Assembly: GCA_019358985.1 (NCBI GenBank)
Contig: JAHHIJ010000012.1
Location: 1-64,000, forward strand
Source: Tolypothrix brevis GSE-NOS-MK-07-07A
GTDB taxonomy: Bacteria > Cyanobacteriota > Cyanobacteriia > Cyanobacteriales > Nostocaceae
Length of the DNA stretch: 64,000 bases
Direction of reading: 5' to 3'
The notes under the pieces were generated by a model. That model searched no databases. It saw nothing but the letters and a program-made list of their open reading frames with translations, and was not told the DNA's origin. Within the stretch, counting starts at the first letter, position 1; each line of letters starts with the position of its first letter. This document shows, piece after piece, positions 1 through 8,247 of this stretch. The position numbers and the translations under genes are program-made.

Positions 1-58
1 AGTCTTTTCCCAATCTGAGTCGGGAATTTCAATCCCGTAAACGAGGCAGTTTTTATCC

Positions 59-181
59 ATGCCTCTTAATTTACCATCTCATGTACCTATTTTTCACTGT
101 AGCGAAATAAAACCTGTGAACGGTTACGGCGCAAGTATATGGCTCTTGGGCGAAGATGAGACGGAGTTTATTTCAGATTAA
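59..181 (+). CDS. Small ORF, unrecognised
   Basis: A 40-codon frame from ATG to TAA. Its composition looks protein-like (ends with an acidic EDETEFISD tail), and an in-frame stop lies just upstream, so it is either a tiny gene or the 3' remnant of a larger one. I do not recognise it and see no clear ribosome binding site. It sits next to the decayed defence region, where 3' fragments are common, so a gene remnant is the likelier reading. Confidence 0.25.
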   Translation: MPLNLPSHVPIFHCSEIKPVNGYGASIWLLGEDETEFISD

Positions 182-301
182 GTTGATAGTTTTATCAGTT
201 AAGGATGCTGAAATATAATTCTTAGAGGAAAGATGCTTGAGTGCGATCGCAAACGCATTAGCTCAAAACTGTATACAACCGTGGTCGATTACGTTCAATC
301 C

Positions 302-760
302 TTAGTACAGCGAACTTGCACAGACGAGTTTCAATAAATTTTTAGATGCCAGAGAGTCAGCTTTAACAAATATGGATGCTTCTCCATAAGTAGCCATATC
401 AGAAACTAACCAACCCGCTGTATATTTAATCTCATTCTCGAAAAATCCGTGAACATCTTTGTCACTACTAGGGATAGCACGAGAGTCTAATTGAACTTTC
501 CCATATCTGCACCAAGGAGTGTAAGCTGTATTAACTCTTATACCATTTTTTGAAATTAGTACATATTGGAATTCACGGACATTCTCCCAACTGCTAAGTC
601 TTGCACTTCCTTCGACGTAACCCAACTTACTACCGTCATTAGTAGTCCCATTCACTAATACAGTTTTACCACCTTGAGGAATTGCCTGGGCAATATTAGC
701 GCTAAAAACAGAAAATATAGACGCGATTAACAAATAGATTTTTTGCAGTTTTAAATTCAT
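302..760 (-). CDS. Secreted hypothetical protein
   Basis: A 152-residue protein with a clear Sec signal peptide: basic MNLKLQK, a hydrophobic core around residues 8-21, then a cleavage-like A-Q-A at about residues 24-26. The mature part is short, about 126 residues, contains two cysteines and no motif I recognise, and should lie in the periplasm or outside the cell. It has no operon partner: downstream is the window edge and upstream about 600 bases without a gene. It is the only apparently intact secreted protein in the first 5 kb. Function unknown. Confidence 0.6.
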   Translation of the reverse strand: MNLKLQKIYLLIASIFSVFSANIAQAIPQGGKTVLVNGTTNDGSKLGYVEGSARLSSWENVREFQYVLISKNGIRVNTAYTPWCRYGKVQLDSRAIPSSDKDVHGFFENEIKYTAGWLVSDMATYGEASIFVKADSLASKNLLKLVCASSLY

Positions 761-960
761 TGCAGCGATATGAACCTACAATTTTAGTTTGACTTTTTAA
801 ATATTCCTTTGACTTAGTGTATCGAAAACTCATTTGAAACACACGTATCTAACCCAACCCAAGTCACAATTAACATATAGACTACTAAAATCTAAACAAT
901 AATTTTACAAAACACTCAACAATCAGCAGTCAAATAAAAACCCAATCATCACACTACTAG

Positions 961-1280
961 TTGTCTCACCTGCCTCATCTTTCCTCGCTTGTAAATCCTC
1001 AGAACCTACGATTGGCTTTTTCTTTGGGCGATCGCCGTCCTTCAAGCGAGAAAAAGAGCGATCGCACCCTTCCAAAACTTTCCTCGCTTGTAAATCTTCA
1101 AAACTTTCCTCGCTTGAATTTTCTCAGAGCGTCTCACGTTTGGACTTTTCTGCAAGCGATATCTTACCCCAAGGGCGATCGCCTGCGGACAAGCGAGGAA
1201 ATATAGCGATCGCCTAATCCTTAGAGGAAAGTAGCGATCGCATATATTCTTAGAGGAAACAAAGCGATCGCACACCTACC
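961..1280 (+). repeat. HIP1-rich interspersed repeat array
   Basis: Non-coding DNA with at least five GCGATCGC octamers alternating with TTTCCTCGCTTG or its complement CAAGCGAGGAAA and with TTAGAGGAAA. The segment at about 1065-1170, read on the minus strand, matches the longer units at 44657-44950 (CGCTTGCAGAAAAG, then CAAACGT, then AAGCGAGGAAAG, ending at HIP1). Open frames across it on both strands have repeat-like composition and are not believed to be genes. The remaining bases between 763 and 1360 hold nothing I recognise. Confidence 0.7.
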
Positions 1281-1360
1281 AATTCTTATCAGTATTAATA
1301 CTAGACAATATTGTTGGTTTTGGTAATATTATTTGCATCAATACTGTATTACATTTTGAA

Positions 1361-1785
1361 GTGCGGAATGTGGGATATATGCGCTTCCCAGACGACCTGT
1401 TGAAGGCGATCGGGCATAATGAAGATTGTCGTCGAGTCATGAACGACGCAGAAATTATGACAACGGCTATCTGTGCGGCGATGTTCTTTAATGGTAATCA
1501 TAGTAAGGCTTGTAGCTATATGAAAGACCATAATTTGATAGTCAATATGTTAGATAAATCACGTTTCAATCAGAGATTACACGGCATATCAATGCTGATG
1601 AACGACTTGTTTCATCAAATAGGAATGATTTTTAAAGAAATTAGTGATTGTACGGAATATCTTTTAGACTCATTTCCCGTACCGATGTGTGATAATATCC
1701 GTATTTTTCATGTCAAGTTAATCAACTCAAAGGAGTATCGAGGTTACATTGCGTCGAAAAAACGATATTTTTACGGGGTGCGAAA
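1361..1785 (+). pseudogene. IS982-type transposase, 3' truncated
   Basis: The first ~140 residues match the IS982 transposase family by memory: an N-terminal helical region, then the catalytic-core stretch with DSFPVPMCDNIRI and the typical RGYIASKKRYFYGV. The conserved part stops right after YFYGVR, where the reading frame passes into unrelated sequence, so the C-terminal half is lost. The 3' edge coincides with the start of a DUF499-like fragment. No terminal inverted repeat was identified. A transposition-dead remnant. Confidence 0.7.
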
Positions 1786-2160
1786 TGGAGTACCAAAGCA
1801 GTCCGCGATGCCTTTTTTGCCTCACCATTATTTCCCCGGCTGTTAAATGGAGATGTAGTCAAAGATGCGATCGCCCGTGGTGTGCACGACGGAAATCTCG
1901 CTTATATTACTAAAATCGGTGAAAATTATGAGCCTTTTCAATATCAATGCACCGTTAACTCCACCGATATCGAAATTTCTGATGATGTATTTATTATCAC
2001 CCAGGAAACAGCAGAAAATTACAAAAAACTATTAGCCGATAGGGATAATCAAACAAAAGAGATATCTTCCCAAAGTGATACAGAGAAAGTAGCAAATAAT
2101 CCCCATATCGAAGTTAAAGACAAAACACCCACCCTAGTTCAAGAGAAAACATTACCTTAG
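1786..2160 (+). pseudogene. DUF499-type ATPase, C-terminal fragment
   Basis: Frame beginning WSTKAVRDAFFASP with no start codon of its own, continuing through LLNGDVVKDAIARGV and IEISDDVFIITQETAE to a Ser/Thr/Lys-rich tail. This resembles the C-terminus of large DUF499 ATPases that sit with DNA methyltransferases in phage-defence clusters. The ~850 N-terminal residues, including the Walker motifs, are missing; the upstream junction is with the IS982 remnant. Family assignment is from memory and the fragment is short. It cannot be functional alone. Confidence 0.55.
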
Positions 2161-2349
2161 AATTTTTTAAAATTATAATTAGCGATCGCTTCGCAGATAT
2201 TAAATAGCTACAACCGTCGCCGGACAATAGGATACATAGACGCAGAATCAGGGTTTTCAGGCAAATATGAGCATAAGAGTATATATACAGAAAATGAGGA
2301 GTTTTAGATAAAGTCGAGCATAGGAGCTTTAAGACGAATAAATTTTGAT

Positions 2350-2775
2350 AAAAACTCCAGGGCTTTTCCCTATAGTAATTACTACAAAATAACTATAAGT
2401 GAAAGCGCGAGTAATGCTCCGAAAGCATTTGTCGAAAATGTTTTGCCTTTTCTGTTTCAAGTTATAGATTTAAACGCTTTAAAGCAAGGTAATCCACCTT
2501 GGCAAGACTCGGTTTGGTATTTCCGAACTTACGGTATGGGCTACGATTTTCGGCATGATTTATTAAGTCAGATTAAAGTTGCATTATGTAAGTTAGCTAC
2601 TAACCATCCAGATGATTTTGCGAATGTTGCACAAAAGCCACTTCAACAATCAAAGTTTGAAACTGCTCAATATCTACTAATTTGTGCTTATGCAGCAAAT
2701 GGAAAATACTTTGTAAATGATGCAGTTGAATATCTTTGCGAACAACCGGAACGTTTGAAAACAGGTTACTCATCC
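2350..2775 (+). pseudogene. STAND-type ATPase fragment
   Basis: An internal or C-terminal helical piece with WYFRTYGMGYDFRHDLL, then ALCKLATNHPDDF and FETAQYLLICAYAANGKYF, then EYLCEQPERLKTGY. This pattern occurs in the long cyanobacterial STAND/Avs-like ATP-binding proteins. Similarity continues upstream of the first usable start (about 2443), so the 5' end is lost. It ends after RLKTGYSS, where sequence switches to a CHAT domain in another frame. About 190 bases before it (2161-2349) hold only HIP1 and AT-rich DNA. Confidence 0.5.
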
Positions 2776-3134
2776 GGAGCGGGAAATGCTCATGTTGCGA
2801 AACCGCGATTACTGGTAGCCAAACAATTACTACCGAATACGTGGGTTTGGTCAGTGGTTTTATCAGTAAAGGTGTGAGGAATGTGGTTAGTACCCTGTGG
2901 AGGGTGGAATCAATTTCTAGTGCTTTGTTTGCGATCGCATTTTATCGTCAACCGGATCGAGATACTGCTCCTGCTGCTGCGCTGAAGCGTACACAAAGGT
3001 GGTTGCGTAGTATTACGTATAGTGAGCTTGCGAAGTGGTATGAGGAACGGGCTGAGGAGATGGCAGAAAAAGACCCAATTTGTGCGACTGAGTTACGAGA
3101 TGAAGCGATGATGATTAAAGATGACCCCCGATAA
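2776..3134 (+). pseudogene. CHAT protease domain, C-terminal fragment
   Basis: In the +1-shifted frame relative to the preceding STAND piece, the sequence reads CETAITG, then EYVGLVSGFISKGVRNVV and STLWRV, then AAALKRTQRWLR. That is the signature C-terminal half of a CHAT caspase-like domain, including its catalytic cysteine (in CETAITG). The N-terminal half with the catalytic His-Gly is missing. The 3' end is intact, finishing in an acidic helix and a stop. A deletion has fused two unrelated defence-type genes here. Confidence 0.65.
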
Positions 3135-3608
3135 AGGTGTAACTAAAGTTAGTTCGTTGATAATAAACGAAACCATGCCGACTCTTTTTTCATCAGCTTC
3201 AGCAGTATACGCCACATGACACCACAAATAACGAGTTGTCTCCGGTTTTGCCTCTAGAAAACGAATTAAGCCGTTGTGGGGTTTTATGGTTTGTAGAAGT
3301 TGTTTCTCGAATCCGCTGGTTTTCAGATAGCCATCGTAGTTGATAGCGATCGCACTCACTGTTCCCCGATTTCCCAAAATCCGTGAAAATCGACTCAGCA
3401 ATTCTGAGTGGTAAGTGACAAAAACACTCTTGTCTACATCAGCTTTGGTTGAAAGTGTTACTTCTTCGGGGAGTTCCAACTGTTTGGCAATGTTGGCAGT
3501 CAACATCACCATCATCTGGTTATCACCATCAGGTTCGGCAACACCATCATACAGAGATACCAATTTCGATAGCGTTGAAAGAATCGGATCTGATATCATT
3601 TGGGGCAA
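3093..3608 (-). pseudogene. Unassigned fragment, possibly helicase C-terminus
   Basis: A 171-residue frame starting at TTG, with mixed alpha/beta composition (FVTYHSELLSRFSRILGN, RYLWCHVAYTAEADEKRVG). It has no start signal and overlaps the CHAT fragment at its 3' end, so it is probably part of a bigger gene. It lies downstream of, and on the same strand as, the SNF2 helicase fragment at 4723-4895 and could be that gene's C-terminus; this is inference only. I do not recognise a domain with confidence. Confidence 0.35.
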
Positions 3609-3868
3609 TGTGGTAATCGGGTATTGTCCTATCCCCTACGCCTTGTAGTATTTAAGTAAGAACATTTGTGCGCGGTAATAGGTTGTTAATAATTGGCTTG
3701 AATCTGTTTATTTGTTCGCTTATTAATTATAAATTAAGAGCAATGCGATCGCGTGCCGCCACGAGTGCAAACCGACAAGATTACCAGCACCGCTTTTTCA
3801 AAAATATTTGAAATACGCTACTTGCATTCATGTACAGAGCATAGTTTTTAAATTAAAGGTAAATTACC

Positions 3869-4480
3869 ATGCCATTTAGCAGTTACAAAAGTCTTAGCGC
3901 AGTTATTAAAAAGTTTCAAATAAAGTATGTGCAAACTAACTTTGTTCTCGAAACAGAATTTCCAGTTAAAGATGATTTCAAATCCGAACTGGATTTATTA
4001 TTCACAGATGGAGTTATTGACAATTCCGAATCTGCTATTTGTGAAAATCTCATATATCCTGTTTTGAAAGAAGTATGGAAATTTTATCGCAGCAAACTAA
4101 CGCTTTGGAGTCACCAAACATTAATTTACGATTACGATTTATCAGGAGTCCCTGATTATATAGTGACCCAGCGAAATCCCCTGGCTACTATTGTTTTTGA
4201 TAAGCCTTATTTTTTGGCAGTTGAGGCAAAACAAGACAAGTTTGAAGAAGGATGGGGTCAGTGTCTTGCGGAAATGATAGCAGTGCAGCGGATTAATGAT
4301 GATTTAGAAAAGACTGTTTTCGGGATTGTTTCTAATGGTAAAGTATGGCAGTTTGGTAAGCTAAATGCAGATATTTTTACTAGAAGTAGAAATCTTTATA
4401 CAATTGAGGAATTAGATAAGTTATTTGCTGCGGTTAACTATATTTTCCAACAGTGTGAGTTACAGATAAAGAATCTATAG
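3869..4480 (+). CDS. PD-(D/E)XK nuclease-like protein
   Basis: A 203-residue, apparently intact protein. It carries the PD-(D/E)XK core layout: an upstream glutamate in the helix ESAICENLIYP (about residue 56), GVPDYIV (acidic D at about residue 97) and AVEAKQDKF (E-x-K at about 120), followed by WGQCLAEMIA, the usual downstream helix. Cyanobacteria encode many such stand-alone restriction-fold proteins. The ATG is preceded by TTAAAGGTAAA, an acceptable ribosome binding site. It is the only intact gene amid defence fragments, so it may be an orphan nuclease or a restriction remnant; substrate unknown. Confidence 0.6.
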   Translation: MPFSSYKSLSAVIKKFQIKYVQTNFVLETEFPVKDDFKSELDLLFTDGVIDNSESAICENLIYPVLKEVWKFYRSKLTLWSHQTLIYDYDLSGVPDYIVTQRNPLATIVFDKPYFLAVEAKQDKFEEGWGQCLAEMIAVQRINDDLEKTVFGIVSNGKVWQFGKLNADIFTRSRNLYTIEELDKLFAAVNYIFQQCELQIKNL

Positions 4481-4519
4481 TTGATGCCATTTCCTATGGT
4501 GTAGCTCAAACATGACCAA

Positions 4520-4605
4520 AAAAGTATGTTCGCGTAGCGTCTCCCCTTGGGAGAAGGATGAAAGATGTTCGCGCAGCGTCTCCGAAGGAGAAGGATGAAA
4601 AAGCG
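4520..4605 (+). repeat. Palindromic GTTCGCG-GCGTCTCC repeats, two copies
   Basis: Two tandem copies of a short element: GTTCGCGTAGCGTCTCC then GGGAGAAGGATGAAAG, followed by GTTCGCGCAGCGTCTCC then GGAGAAGGATGAAA. Related copies occur near 24967, 34224, 47240 and 50192. Each forms a small hairpin around TCTCC/GGAGA. Confidence 0.7.
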
Positions 4606-4722
4606 GAAAGTTTGTGGGGACGGTTCCCGTCCACAAAACTTTTCAAGACAAAGGTATGGAAAATTTTCCATACCTTATACAAAAATACGTTCCAAGTAGA
4701 CGGGGGTTGGTAATATCATGTC

Positions 4723-4895
4723 CGGTTAATTAACGTGGTAGCAAAGCGTTTGGGTAGTTTGACATCGACTAAAGCGCGGGTATTTCGCACCATAACTTCC
4801 CGCATTAGCGATCGCAGTTTTTCGGGATTTTTAGGGACTCGTCCATTTTTAGAATCGACATATTCTTTTTTGAAAGCAGCTTCTGTTTGTAGGCG
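4723..4895 (-). pseudogene. SNF2-type helicase internal fragment
   Basis: An uninterrupted minus-strand frame reading FKKEYVDSKNGRVPKNPEKL, then MREVMVRNTRALVDVKLPKR, then FATT. The phrase EVMVRN-R..VDVKLPKRFA is characteristic of the linker between the two RecA-like lobes of SNF2/RapA-type helicases such as the DISARM DrmD type. It has no start, no helicase motifs and no continuation. The N-terminus of a similar helicase lies far away at 51163-51438. Confidence 0.5.
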
Positions 4896-4962
4896 TTAAA
4901 TACCGAGGTGATTAGGAGAAGTCCAAATGTCAATGAGATACAGATACCAAAATCAAAAAACT

Positions 4963-5133
4963 TTAACTAACACTCAAGCCAACCAAAACTAGGGTGGTGA
5001 CTATCATTGCGGCAAAAACACTCTGTACGACGTATTTGCGTTGTTCCCAAATTGCTGGGTACGCTGCATAGTACATCTGGGGTTCGTTTGCATAGTTATT
5101 TAAAATGCCGTCTTCGTTAACTGTTGTATACAT
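4963..5133 (-). CDS. Ssl1498-family light-harvesting-like protein
   Basis: A 56-residue protein opening with MYTTVNEDGILNNYANEPQ, which is the hallmark N-terminus of the cyanobacterial Ssl1498 family, then a YYAAYPAIWEQRKYV segment and one C-terminal membrane helix (AAMIVTTLVLVGLSVS). It is expected in the thylakoid membrane; the family is related to high-light-inducible, chlorophyll-binding-like small proteins, but its exact role is not known. Length and both ends look complete. The ATG is preceded by a long AT-rich leader. It is an intact housekeeping-type gene stranded between helicase and SWIM-finger fragments. Confidence 0.75.
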   Translation of the reverse strand: MYTTVNEDGILNNYANEPQMYYAAYPAIWEQRKYVVQSVFAAMIVTTLVLVGLSVS

Positions 5134-5221
5134 AGGTTTTTTGGTGTTTTTTACTTTATGTAAACAAATATAACAATTACGTTACAAACAGTCAATACAG
5201 CTTGACAAATAATAGCGGATT

Positions 5222-5536
5222 TTGGGCGATGGGTTACGAGAATTAGAGTATGGCAGCGAAGATGACCCATTTACCGAAGAATTAACCGCAATTATCGAAC
5301 AAGCCCAGGATTTTGCCCTGCAAAGTGATGGAACTAGCGCGATCGCCATCCTCGAAGCCATCACATCTACATACGCAGAAGCATGGGAGGACCTAGCAGA
5401 ATACGGAGGTGATTGTTATTCGATCGCCGCACCTCTCAATATTGCCTGGACGGAAACGATTTTGTGCGAAGATATACCCGAAGTCCAGGCGACCGATTTG
5501 CAAGTTATTACTAGAAATAAAGCAATGTATATTTAA
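5222..5536 (+). pseudogene. SWIM zinc-finger protein, C-terminal fragment
   Basis: The frame reads DPFTEELTAIIEQAQDFALQ, then AIAILEAITSTYAEAWEDL, then YGGDCYSIAAPLNIAWTETI. This matches the helical region downstream of the SWIM finger in large cyanobacterial SWIM-domain proteins. The zinc finger itself (CxC..HxC) is absent, and the only start is a weak TTG, so this is a 3' remnant. Sequence upstream (5134-5221) is AT-rich leader for the divergent Ssl1498 gene, giving no room for the missing part. Confidence 0.5.
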
Positions 5537-5685
5537 TTTCGCGTAACTACTTATCTTCCTAGATGAGAAAGCTCTCATTAAAGTTTCATAAAGACTTCAT
5601 TAACATGACTCAACATATATATATTGAACGCAAGTTTACTTTACGTAAGTAAAGAAACAAGATAACAAATCTAGGAGTCGTGGCG

Positions 5686-6684
5686 ATGAAAGTTTGTGTT
5701 ATCGGTACTGGGTATGTGGGATTGGTTACAGGTGCTTGCTTGGCACAAATCGGACACCATGTCATTTGCATAGATAACAACTCGGAAAAGGTTGTACTGA
5801 TGCAGTCGGGGAAATCTCCCATTTTTGAACCGGGATTGGATGAAATCATGCAGTCGGGGATGGAAGCGGGAAGATTAGAATTCACCACGGATTTGGCTGC
5901 TGGTGTTGCCCACGGGGATATCCTATTTATTGCAGTAGGAACTCCTGCATTACCGAATGGTGAGAGCAATACGCGATATGTGGAAGCGGTTGCCAGGGGT
6001 ATTGGTTCCCATCTCAACGGTGGCTATAAGGTAATTGTAAATAAATCCACGGTTCCCATTGGTTCGGGGGATTCGGTACGCAGAATCGTTTTGGATGGTG
6101 TTGCAGAACGTGAGGAAAAGATTGGGGGGTTTGATGTGGTGAGCAATCCCGAATTTTTACGGGAAGGTTCGGCTGTATACGATACTTTCAATCCCGACAG
6201 AATTGTTTTGGGTAGTCATAGCGATCGCGCGATCGCCATGATGCAGGAGTTGTATAATCCGATTGTGAAGCGGGAGTTTGTCGCAGATCGGAATTTACCG
6301 CAAGTTTCAGTGGTGGTGACAGATTTGACATCCGCAGAGATGATTAAGTATGCTGCGAATGCATTTTTAGCCACCAAGATTAGCTTTATTAATGAAGTTG
6401 CCAATATATGCGATCGGGTTGGTGCGGATGTGACGCAAGTAGCAAAAGGTATTGGTTTAGATTCCCAGATTGGTAGTAAATTTTTGCAAGCTGGGATTGG
6501 TTGGGGTGGTTCCTGTTTTCCCAAGGATGTATCAGAACTGATTCATGCTGCTGATGATTATGGTTATGAGGCACAATTATTAAAAGCGGCAGTTGCGACA
6601 AATCAAATGCAGCGTTTGGTTGCGTTGGAGAAATTGCAGCAGGTATTAAAGATTCTCAAGGGAAAAACGGCGTTGCTGAATTGA
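5686..6684 (+). CDS. ugd: UDP-glucose 6-dehydrogenase, C-terminally truncated
   Basis: This family oxidises UDP-glucose to UDP-glucuronate, the precursor for acidic exopolysaccharides. The start is ATG 5686, with AGGAG eight bases upstream. Residues 5-14 give the NAD-binding GTGYVGL; TSAEMIKYAANAFLATKIS and GIGWGGSCFPKD carry the central helix and the catalytic cysteine (about residue 277). Normal length is ~440-460; this one stops after ~332 residues, losing the C-terminal UDP-binding Rossmann domain. The last residues (TALLN) are encoded by a 113-bp MITE. Without the MITE the frame would continue only ~15 codons into unrelated sequence, so truncation came first. Probably inactive. It opens the polysaccharide cluster. 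Confidence 0.85.
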   Translation: MKVCVIGTGYVGLVTGACLAQIGHHVICIDNNSEKVVLMQSGKSPIFEPGLDEIMQSGMEAGRLEFTTDLAAGVAHGDILFIAVGTPALPNGESNTRYVEAVARGIGSHLNGGYKVIVNKSTVPIGSGDSVRRIVLDGVAEREEKIGGFDVVSNPEFLREGSAVYDTFNPDRIVLGSHSDRAIAMMQELYNPIVKREFVADRNLPQVSVVVTDLTSAEMIKYAANAFLATKISFINEVANICDRVGADVTQVAKGIGLDSQIGSKFLQAGIGWGGSCFPKDVSELIHAADDYGYEAQLLKAAVATNQMQRLVALEKLQQVLKILKGKTALLN

Positions 6685-6781
6685 GGTATGAATCTGGATG
6701 TAGAGACGTAGCACTACTACGTCTAATCAAGGATTTTGGTATTATGTAAAATCCTGCGTCATACATGAAATCAGCAACGCC
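6669..6781. mobile_element. 113-bp MITE with 8-bp target duplication
   Basis: Imperfect terminal inverted repeats of about 30 bases, both beginning GGCGTTGCTGA, enclose a palindromic centre (GTAGAGACGTAGCACTACTA). It is flanked on each side by the identical octamer GGAAAAAC (6661-6668 and 6782-6789), a classic target-site duplication. There is no ORF inside. The terminal GGCGTTGC is shared with the IS1-family element at 45079-45939, whose family makes 8-9 bp duplications, so an IS1-type transposase may mobilise it. Confidence 0.85.
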
Positions 6782-6901
6782 GGAAAAACCTTGTTTACTT
6801 GTAACCGAGCAAAATTAAAAAGTAAATAATGGCAAGCAAAATCATCCATAAATTACGAAGATTTCCAATCCAGAATCTAAAATCAAGTAGAGGATTTGAT
6901 G

Positions 6902-8152
6902 ATGAGACTGATGGTATATTCACACGACGCATTTGGTCTTGGTAATATCCGGAGAATGTTGGCAATTTGCGAGCATTTACTCCAAGAAATTCCCGAACTT
7001 TCGATTTTATTGCTTTCTGGTTCTCCGATGTTACAAGGGTTTCGTTTGCCAAAACGACTCGATTATATTAAACTTCCCTGCGTGAATCGGGGGGAGACGG
7101 GAGAAATCAGTGCCAAATATTTGGGTATGAATATAGAAGATATAGTAAGATTGCGATCGCACTTAATTTTATCGGCAGCAATTAATTTTCAACCCGATTT
7201 ATTTTTGGTGGACAAGAAAGCTTATGGTATCAAAAATGAGTTAATCCCAACGGTGCGTTATTTGCACAAAAGCTTACCTAAAACTAAATTAGTTTTATTA
7301 TTGCGGGATATTCTCGACACTCCCGAAAAAACCATTAATGAATGGAAAGAGCAGGGATATTACGCTGCGATCGAGAAATATTACGAACAGTTATTGGTGG
7401 TAGGAACCCCCGATGTTTTAGATTTTCGTTACGAATATAAATTGCCAGAAAAAATTGCTAGTAAGGTAAAATTTTGTGGTTATTTACGTCGTCCATCGGG
7501 ATATAAAAGTCAGGAAACTATTCGTCGAGAATTACAATTACAATCTGGTGAAAAATTTGTATTAGTTACTCCTGGTGGTGGGGAGGATGGATATCAATTA
7601 GTTGAGACCTATTTGCGAGGTTTACAAGTATCAGCTAATCACCAAAATATCCGCAGTTTAATTATTTGCGGACCAGAAATGCCTAAGCAGCAAAAACAAG
7701 CTCTGGAATCTCTTGCTTGTGAAAATTCACAAGTGATTATGGGAGAATTTACGGAAGATTTGATGAGTTATATGGAAGCTGCGGATGCGGTAGTTTCGAT
7801 GGGCGGTTATAATACGATTTGTGAAATACTTTCTGCTGATAAACCTGCGGTAATTGTCCCCAGAATTAAGCCATCCCAAGAGCAATTAATGCGATGTCAG
7901 AGGATGGAGAATAAAGCTTTTTTTACAACCGTTCACCCCGATGATTTAACTCCTGAATTGTTAATTCAAGAAGTAACTAATCTGTTGAAAAACCCCAAAA
8001 GACACTCCCAGATCGATTTAGGTGGTTTGGATAGAATTAGCAATTACGTCAAAAATATTTTTACCAGTTCCTCTTTTGTGAGAATTCATCAAATGATGAA
8101 ATCTTCATCCCCTACACACAGTCAAAGCGAACCGGCAATAATTGCTGAATGA
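6902..8152 (+). CDS. COG4671-type glycosyltransferase A
   Basis: A GT-B-fold glycosyltransferase of the MurG/GT28-like predicted family (COG4671), about 416 residues and complete. The N-terminal lobe opens MRLMVYSHDAFGLGNIRRM, with the GLGNIRR turn analogous to the glycine-rich GxGHxxR loop that binds the acceptor side. The C-terminal lobe has FVLVTPGGGEDG and ADAVVSMGGYNTICEIL, the nucleotide-sugar-binding signature. No membrane helix, so it is cytoplasmic. Start chosen at ATG 6902 (AGAGG eight bases upstream); ATG 6899 is possible. It is followed 95 bases later by a paralogue, and the pair likely acts successively on one glycan. Acceptor and sugar cannot be told. Confidence 0.75.
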   Translation: MRLMVYSHDAFGLGNIRRMLAICEHLLQEIPELSILLLSGSPMLQGFRLPKRLDYIKLPCVNRGETGEISAKYLGMNIEDIVRLRSHLILSAAINFQPDLFLVDKKAYGIKNELIPTVRYLHKSLPKTKLVLLLRDILDTPEKTINEWKEQGYYAAIEKYYEQLLVVGTPDVLDFRYEYKLPEKIASKVKFCGYLRRPSGYKSQETIRRELQLQSGEKFVLVTPGGGEDGYQLVETYLRGLQVSANHQNIRSLIICGPEMPKQQKQALESLACENSQVIMGEFTEDLMSYMEAADAVVSMGGYNTICEILSADKPAVIVPRIKPSQEQLMRCQRMENKAFFTTVHPDDLTPELLIQEVTNLLKNPKRHSQIDLGGLDRISNYVKNIFTSSSFVRIHQMMKSSSPTHSQSEPAIIAE

Positions 8153-8247
8153 GATAGAGAAATAATTTTGAATTCTGGGAAATTACCCTTTTCAAAATTA
8201 CTTGCCAGCATCGAAAAATCAAGAAGAAATTGGAAAGTAAATGAACT

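Noticed and set aside
961-1206. 81-codon frame in the HIP1 array
   Set aside because: Translates the repeats TTTCCTCGCTTG and GCGATCGC; not protein-like.
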